A stretch of DNA of 64,000 bases from NCBI GenBank assembly GCA_026210745.1, contig CP110630.1:3472001-3536000 (forward strand). Direction: 5' to 3'. Shown here one piece after another: positions 58,120 to 64,000 of this stretch (the first letter of the stretch is position 1; the number at the start of each line of letters is the position of its first letter). The position numbers were made by a program, and so were the translations under genes. The stretch is from Exobasidium rhododendri (lineage: Eukaryota > Basidiomycota > Exobasidiomycetes > Exobasidiales > Exobasidiaceae). Under the pieces are notes generated by a model. The model saw only the letters and a list, made by a program, of their open reading frames with translations. It did no database searches and was not told the DNA's origin.

Positions 58120-58965
58120 TCACTCATGCACTGCACTGCCGAATTGATTCTTGACCACCTGCAGCATTCTCGGCCAAATCTCGTCTGAAGACGTGCCTTG
58201 CAGTCGGTGGTATATGGGTGCCTGGTGGGGGTTCTGCTTGTTTGCAAAGTAGTCAATCATCGGCTGAGTCAATTTAGAGAAGGAGACGAGCCTGGCTTTG
58301 AATGTCTCCTGCAGGAGGAAGGTAAGAGTGTCAGTAGGCAGACGGGGAGGAAGAGACATGATGCACTAACGCACCGCATCGTCGTCCGATCGTTTGACCA
58401 GTTCTTGGCCTGTAACATCATCCCTTCCTTCCACCTTTGGAGGATTGAAGCGCATGTTGTACGTCCTTCCACTTGCCTCGTGTATCCAACGATCCAGGAT
58501 CCTGCTCATCAGTATATCGTCAGGGACCTCCAAATGTAGCACAAGATTGATGTCTTGTTCTCTCTGCTGTAAGGCACTGTCGAACATGATGGCCTGACCC
58601 CTTGTCCTTGGGAAGCCGTCCAACAGCCAGGACGATGTACTTCCAAGCCCTATCACCTTGCCGGAAATCATCTTCATCATCGTTTCATCTGGCATTAAAC
58701 TTCCGCTCCGAATGACCTGATCTGCTTGCCTCCCGATATCTGTCTTCTTCTTGATCTCCTGTCGAAGAACATCACCGGCTGATATGTATTCCAGTGTAGG
58801 CATCACCTTGAGGAGTCGAGAGGAGAGTGTTCCCTTTCCACTTCCAGGACTGCCGATGATGAGCGCTCGAACACTGTTTGTGGATTGAACATTCGTACTG
58901 CTACTGTACAGTCGCGAAGGAAGGTGTCGAAAAGCGAGACCGCTTCCCACACATCCCCAACCCAT
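58120..58965 (-). CDS. Mitochondrial adenylate kinase (AK3-like, GTP:AMP phosphotransferase)
   Basis: Two exons (58965-58375, 58308-58120), 259 aa. A presequence-like N-terminus (FRHLPSRLYSSS) precedes ALIIGSPGSGKGT (P-loop), YISAGDVLRQEI, LLDGFPRTRGQA, and RILDRWIHEASGRTYNMRFNPPKV. The LID lacks the four zinc Cys and has the long form seen in AK3/Adk2, followed by DDVTGQELVKRSDD. Such enzymes regenerate ADP/GDP from AMP in the mitochondrial matrix. The frame is open upstream with another ATG at about 59144, but the presequence fits 58965 better. It is divergent from a mitochondrial twin-CX9C gene. Confidence 0.92.
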
Positions 58966-59238
58966 CTTTCCCAAGGAAGAGGAGGAGCCCAAGGGGAAGA
59001 GGATATAAAGCGGAGCGTCGAAGAAGTGGGGCCAAAGTGGAATGAACTTTAAGGTAGTGGCCCTCAGGTCGAGTCCGTGCACGAAATTGCAGCAGTAGGC
59101 GTGCAGATGAAAGACAGGGCGGCGCGAAGAAGGACCCCCCATACGAGGGAGATACGTAATCAAGAAAGGAAAACTCACTTCATACGGCGAGACTTCTCAG
59201 GAGGAAGTTGCGACACCACCAACGATAGACACACGAAA

Positions 59239-59526
59239 ATGTCGCTTCGAGCATCGCTGCCCCGATCACAAAAGGATCTTAAGCCGCTCCAGTCTCTTGC
59301 TAAAGCATCTTCAGCTTGCTCTGCTCAGGGCACGATCTATGCGGAGTGCGTCTTCAAGGCCCAATTTGGCGAAGGAAGTGCTGGAGTGGAGAAGGATGTC
59401 TGTCGGCAGGAGTTCCTTGTGTTCAAAGATTGTGTCCAGGAAAAAGTGAGTGCGCTAGCAGTGAGTTGAGAGTGAGAAAGCTGTCCGATTGATGACACTT
59501 ATTCCCAGATGAAACGCAAGTGGTGA
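59239..59526 (+). CDS. Twin-CX9C mitochondrial protein, NDUFAF8-like
   Basis: Two exons (59239-59445, 59509-59526), 74 aa; the second exon encodes only MKRKW and the stop. Two CX9C motifs are exact: CSAQGTIYAEC and CRQEFLVFKDC. The second sits in a VEKDVCRQEF context like the complex I assembly factor NDUFAF8 (C17orf89). Proteins of this class enter the intermembrane space through Mia40 and fold with two disulfides. The orthology call is by resemblance of the spacing and the CxxEF context, so another small CHCH protein remains possible. Confidence 0.8.
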
Positions 59527-59950
59527 TACGTGGTCCACGCCTCCGTCGGAAGACGTGTGAGGAGGGTGAAAGAGGAGGAGAGGGGTGCACACTGCGTCAG
59601 GCATCATCTACAGTCAAACTCTGCCTCCGCTGCAGCGGCGAAAGGACTGAAGTTGTCACTGTGTCAGGTATGGTCTCCGGCTTCGGGCCAATCGGGAGTG
59701 CACTTCACCTTCGTATCACCTCACTCAGTCGGCAGCTTTGGTGCACCATCCTCCGCGTGACTAAGATTAGGGGATGTAAAGAAGAGCACATTCAGCTTGT
59801 GTACACATGACCTGTGCACTCTCGCCGTGGGGACAAGGCCATCCTCGATAGTATCATAAGTGGGTTAATCGGTACCACTCGCCCTCGTCATTATTTCGTA
59901 AAGTGTCGTGAGGATTATAAATACAATTCTTTGTCGTATCGAATCGAAGA
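59527..59950. other. Convergent 3' region
   Basis: About 420 bp between the twin-CX9C gene and BUB2. Two overlapping frames (59520-59810) have no homology. Nothing else was seen. Confidence 0.45.
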
Positions 59951-61266
59951 TCACAGCTCGACCATGTGGTGCACCAGGTCGTCGTAGAGTGTATCGTCCA
60001 GATCCCGCACCAACGTAGTAGCTACGCCAATGACACTTTTTGCATTCAAGTCTGGAAATTGCCGTAGTAGTCTCATCGGATGTGGACTCGCCATGAGCTC
60101 GTCTCGGATCAGAAGTAGTTGCGCTAGAATGCAGAGAATAGACAAGTGCGGTCCAAACGAGAGAAGGTAGTCCCAGAGCTGTAGAACTTGTGGGAGAGTA
60201 GGCGTGCCGGCGCAGAGTGTCAATACAGCTGTGGAAGAGGCAGTGTCAGATGGGGCGTGGATTCCTAACGTTTCTGCAAGGACTCTCACACGCAAAGCCA
60301 TATAGTTCCGCTGTCAGACCTTTTGATTTGAGATGGTCGAACAGGGCCGGGTCAGCCATCTGCAGACATCTGTCCAGGAGCTGCAAGGTCATCGTCAGCA
60401 CGCAGTACGCTCTCGATTTTCTCTTCCCCTCTCTACGAATCTCACCTCCAAGCCTTTGTGTACGCCTGAAAGAGAGGGCTGAACGTAGGTGGGGCAGCTA
60501 TGCTCGATGAATTGGCAAAAGCAATGAAACACCTCCAGTTCACTCGGCATGACGTAGAGAAATGGAGCCAGAAGAACGTTCATACCTTGAACGTAGCTGA
60601 AAGATATCTCTTCATCATCACTCTTTGGATTGAGGTCTCCGTCCTGTTCGCCAGCTGACATAGCATGGGAGTGCCACAATGAGACGACGGCTGCATTTAG
60701 TATCTCTTTCCTCTAGCCCACTCACTCCAGTACTTCCACACGAAAGCATCCAGGACCCTGACTAGCGTTGCCTCGTTCACAAGCGTTTTAAATGCTCGGT
60801 CCGTTGCCAATGTTCGGGAGGCGTCGTTCTGTATCTTGTCATGCATCGGTGAGGGCCCCTTTGCCAGCAGAGACAGGTACATGCTCGGACTCAGTGTTCT
60901 CACGTTGAGGAGCATCTTCCAGACCAGAGGTCGAGCAGGCGAGCCGATGACAGGCACAGAATACTGCTTTTGTCGGATCAGGACTGACAGTACGCCACAG
61001 AACCTTCTCTTCCCACTCACCTCGTCCGCTGGAATGCCTTCAATGAGGACCAGTCTTCGGAGTCTCCTTGTGCACTCCTCCCATTCAGCCTCGCTTCTCG
61101 CTGACGGCTTCTTTGCTGTCGCTGCTAAAGTGCTCAGCTCTTTCGTCGACTTGACCCTGCGAGGATATCTTGTAGCAGCAGCAGTCCTCGCTGAGGTCGT
61201 CATTCCACCACTGTACCTCGCAAAGAACCTATCCCAAGCCGGATAAGATGGAGTGTCTGGTGTCAT
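59951..61266 (-). CDS. BUB2: Mitotic-exit-network GTPase-activating protein Bub2 (TBC domain)
   Basis: Five exons: 61266-61021, 60963-60726, 60654-60446, 60380-60290 and 60228-59951; 353 aa (yeast 306). TBC motifs: LVLIEGIP, RPLVWKMLL, catalytic arginine in IQNDASRT (IxxDxxR), SYVQGMNVLLAPFLYV (YxQ), ELEVFHCFCQFIE, GLELLDRCLQMADP, and FASVLTLCAGTPTLPQVLQLWDYLL across intron 4. The sequence after the YxQ motif matches Bub2/Cdc16 rather than other TBC proteins. With Bfa1 it restrains the Tem1 GTPase at the spindle pole until the spindle is aligned. Intron 1 (57 nt) is stop-free and could be retained. An upstream coding exon is possible. Confidence 0.9.
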
Positions 61267-61827
61267 GGGTCCCCCTCCTTCCTTGGCGACTGCTGCAAGT
61301 AACACTTGTCTATCAGATGCACACTCTGTCCCCGACGAATCGCGTCATGATAATCCACTTTTCCAAGCCCAAGGGCAGTGACCCTCTCTCTACTCGAGCC
61401 ACGCGTTTCTTGCATTTGCTCTGCCCTACGCTTCGGCTCTTCAGGCATTCAGGAAGTCGGAAATGTCAAAATAACTGGGGGAGGTTGGAGAAGATGCGTG
61501 TATACTACGACGCTAGCTTATCTTGTCAGGAGGAACGGGTAGAAGAGGTTGACGAAGTAAAACATGATGGGCGATTCTATTTGTGCTTTCCCAGTCCCAT
61601 AAAGCGATTAGGTCAATTTCTTCTTCGACATTGCGCATTGTGACCATCAAAGCATGAAAAGTTACACGATTAAATTGCAGAACCGCACGGCTTGCAATGC
61701 AAGAAAGATAGACGAAGAATGAGTCAGGATAGTGTGGAACGGCTACTTGTGTATATTCGTGGCATAAAGGACCCTGACGACAAATGCAGTACCACATAAT
61801 GGTGAAGATAAAGCGATCATTCTGCCT
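61267..61827. other. Intergenic region between BUB2 and LEA-like gene
   Basis: BUB2 promoter and LEA-like gene 3' end, about 560 bp. No supported coding region; a 94-codon frame on the minus strand lacks homology. Confidence 0.4.
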
Positions 61828-62551
61828 CTAGTGCTTTGCGTTCTGAACGGTTCCTTGTGCTTGCGATGAAGCCTTGGATGCAGTGTCTTTCACATCAGCA
61901 GCAATGTTGCTGACTTGGCCTGGCACGTCCTTCTTTTCGAGGTCCTCCTTTGCACCGCCAATGATACCGGCGGCTTGCTCGACAAGTCCAGAGGCGGTTG
62001 CTCGTACATTGTTGACGATGCCCTGAGCTTGTTCGCCCTTTTCTTGTGGCTGTGATGTGAGACGAAGCGGTTAAAAACTAGGTCAGTCCTACTGTTGTCC
62101 CCTCCTTGTTACGATCGCTTGTCTAAAAAGGTACTCACCTTGATGTACTCATTGGCGCTTTGCAATGCAGAGCCTACTAGTGCTCGAGCGCTCTCGCCGA
62201 GCTCGGCAAGAGAGTGCTGCGCTGCCTGGGCCTGAGCTTGTCCCTCCTTGGCACCGCTATCAGCGATATCGCTGGCAGTCTTGCTGGCATCGTCTACCTT
62301 TGCTGCAGCATCGCTGTTCTTGGCACTTCCGAGGAGACTGGAGGCTTGTTGTCTGCAGATAGGTGCACGACATAGTGGTCAGATACGCATTCCTTTGCAT
62401 CCTCATCTCCCCGGTTCACTCACTGTGCATATGCCAACGTGTCAGAGACGAGATTGGTGCCCTGCTCGACTAGAGAGTGACCTGTCTTTTGAGCATCGGT
62501 AGCGACCTGGTCGACCTTCTTTTCGGCGTTTTGCTTATCAGCGGTAGACAT
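61828..62551 (-). CDS. LEA-like hydrophilic Ala/Gln-rich protein
   Basis: Three exons (62551-62424, 62352-62139, 62049-61828), 187 aa. The whole protein is hydrophilic and low in aromatic residues, rich in Ala, Gln, Lys, Ser and Asp. It has amphipathic, loosely repeated segments such as KVDQVATDAQKTGHSLVEQG, KVDDASKTASDIADSGAKEG and VKDTASKASSQAQG. There is no Cys, no membrane segment and no catalytic motif. The composition matches late-embryogenesis-abundant-like stress proteins that protect membranes or proteins in desiccation or heat. I assign no orthologue; function is inference from composition. Confidence 0.8.
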
Positions 62552-63049
62552 TATATGAGGATAAGAGAAGGAGGTAGGTGTGTGTGTAAGTCTGCTTTGA
62601 AAGGGGGGATTTTGCAAGAATTTTGCAAGAGTATGTAGTTGGGAAGATAGGAAGACGATGAAAAATTGGCGACAATAAGATTCGATAACCCAAGGCCAGG
62701 GATGGGGAAACTTTCAACATGGATTCAACATCCTCTCCTTTCAGGCAGCAGGCGGTGCAGCTCAGGGTCAGTGCGAGAATATGACGCAATCACGCAGTTT
62801 TTGAAAGTAAAGGGGGCCTGCGCCGTCAGCGAGAAGCTTCTCTCGACGCGCTGCAACCTGGAGAGGCGGACCTGTACTGCTAAGAGAGATGTTGTGAACG
62901 TCTGTTTTATTTTCCTATCATTACTCGCTTTATGCTGACGCTGGAAGGGTGGACTACTGTAGTATCTTGTGTACAATATCGTATCTATTCTATTCGTAGG
63001 ATCGCAAGAAAAACTCTAAATAAAGTATGCATCCCTGTTGATTCTTCAT
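62552..63049. other. Intergenic region, LEA-like promoter and MTAP 3' end
   Basis: About 500 bp. A pyrimidine-rich block on the minus strand precedes the LEA-like start. No supported coding region. Confidence 0.45.
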
Positions 63050-64000
63050 CTATTGCGGGAACCAAGGAAGAACAAAACGCAGGCTGTCCTTCGCGATGGT
63101 GGGAATCACTTCAGTCTTCGTCATGACGGAGAACTTCATGCTATCTTTGATTCCCTTGAACGCTTTTGAATCATCTTCCATGGCTTCATGCACGGGCTCC
63201 AAGAGCGCGGCAAGGACTTTATGAGAGTTGGAGACGTTTGCTTGCAACGATTTCATCACTTCGGCCACATCGACCGCTCCTTCGCTGGGTCGCCATGCAT
63301 CGTAATCGGTTGATGTTGCAATAATGACATAAGACAGTTCTGCCTCTCTTGCCAATTTTGCTTCTGGCAAGGCAGACATGTTGATAATATCACCGCCGTA
63401 GCCTCTATACATGAGACTTTCTGCTCGGGTGGAGAATTGAGGTCCTTCCATTGCAACGAGTGTCTTGCTCCCGTGTACTTTGGCCTCGGGTGCTGACTTA
63501 GACAGTGTCTCCCTGACAATGCCTTCCACGAGAGGTCTGATGTTTTCGTCGAAAGGGTCTCCGAACGTTGCGTGGGCGACTACACCAGACTGATTGCCTT
63601 CTCCAAAGAAGGTGGCTCTTCTTACTCCCTTTGTTCGGTCGATGATCTGACTGGGAACGACAAAATCTTTGGGTGCTATTTCTTCTCGTAAGGATCCTAC
63701 TGCGGTGAATGCAATGATGCACCGAGCTCCAATATGCTTGAGTGCCGAGACATTAGCCAAGGAAGGTACCGACGAAGGTGGTATCGAGTGCGTCAGGCCA
63801 TGTCTGGCGAGGAAAGCCACATGAACGCCTTTACTAGTCTTGGCGATCGTTATGGGAGACGAGGGAGGTCCCCAAGGCTGCAAACAAGATCTCTGTCATT
63901 GAACAGCAGCGGGAAAGGTGCACCCTGAATGCTACGCAATGGTTGGACTCACTGTCATCGGGTTGAGCTCTGCCACTACCTCCAGCCCCTCCAGCTTGTA
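63050..64000 (-). CDS. MEU1: S-methyl-5'-thioadenosine phosphorylase (5' end outside window)
   Basis: Two exons are visible (64000-63953, continuing beyond the window, and 63877-63050), 292 codons including the stop. YKLEGLEVVAELNPMT joined to PWGPPSSPITIAK, FLARHGLTHSIPPSSV, FTAVGSLREEI, VPSQIIDRTKG, MEGPQFSTRAES, NMSALPEAKLAREAEL and STDYDAWR are diagnostic of MTAP. It phosphorolyses methylthioadenosine to adenine and methylthioribose-1-phosphate in the methionine salvage pathway, removing the by-product of polyamine synthesis. The missing N-terminus (about 20-45 residues) lies to the right. Confidence 0.95.

Noticed and set aside
59520..59810. Two overlapping 76- and 96-codon frames 3' of the twin-CX9C gene
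   Set aside because: They begin in or just after the last exon, overlap each other and show no family features.

Overview
The window is nuclear DNA from a fungus, most likely a basidiomycete and possibly of the smut lineage (Ustilaginomycotina); the lineage is an inference. The fungal assignment rests on short introns (about 43-280 nt, mostly 57-140, usually GTGAGT at the donor), dense gene packing on both strands, and fungal families: a C2H2/fungal-specific transcription factor, the HSF/receiver regulator Skn7, a HAL-type kinase, Srp40, Zuo1 and Bub2. No bacterial, viral, transposon or CRISPR sequence was seen, and no rRNA or tRNA gene was recognised.

Layout. 1-528: 3' end of a DUF1295/steroid-reductase-like membrane enzyme. 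0.7-3.8 kb: C2H2 transcription factor (-). 4.6-8.9 kb: PHD-MYST histone acetyltransferase (KAT6/Mst2 type). 9.3-13.7 kb: Sro7/Lgl/tomosyn exocytosis protein. 14.9-18.0 kb: EH-like domain protein with NPF and PxxP motifs. 18.5-19.2 kb: Got1 (-). 19.6-24.6 kb: condensin Smc4. 25.2-26.3 kb: aldo-keto reductase. 26.6-29.1 kb: Gfa1 (-). 30.1-32.3 kb: HAL/SAT4-type kinase (-). 33.3-37.1 kb: RNA-dependent RNA polymerase of RNA silencing (-). 37.5-39.3 kb: RNA polymerase III subunit Rpc34. 39.4-40.5 kb: ETF-beta (-). 41.8-45.1 kb: Skn7. 45.3-46.2 kb: Amun-like helix-hairpin-helix protein (-). 46.4-47.9 kb: zuotin. 47.9-49.2 kb: deoxyhypusine synthase (-). 49.4-50.8 kb: Srp40/Nopp140. 50.9-51.7 kb: unknown protein (-). 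51.8-53.9 kb: lariat debranching enzyme Dbr1. 54.0-55.0 kb: TatD nuclease (-). 55.3-56.5 kb: crotonase. 56.8-58.0 kb: XPA/Rad14. 58.1-59.0 kb: mitochondrial adenylate kinase (-). 59.2-59.5 kb: twin-CX9C protein. 60.0-61.3 kb: Bub2 (-). 61.8-62.6 kb: LEA-like protein (-). 63.05-64.0 kb: methylthioadenosine phosphorylase (-), cut by the right edge.

Most genes are housekeeping. Nine pairs are head-to-head over shared promoters of about 170-1310 bp. Genes for ribosome biogenesis and translation (Rpc34, zuotin, deoxyhypusine synthase, Srp40) lie within about 14 kb, and two of them share one divergent promoter. Four divergent promoters carry the 8-mer CACGTGTC, and two of these share a 15-bp core with one mismatch. 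This is the best candidate in the window for an undescribed regulatory code.

The most striking gene structures are start-codon micro-exons in GFA1 (ATG alone) and DBR1 (ATG AGG), and several stop-free introns of length 3n. All exon boundaries were placed by hand from splice consensus, phase and family homology. Phases close in every spliced model given. First exons are the least certain parts.
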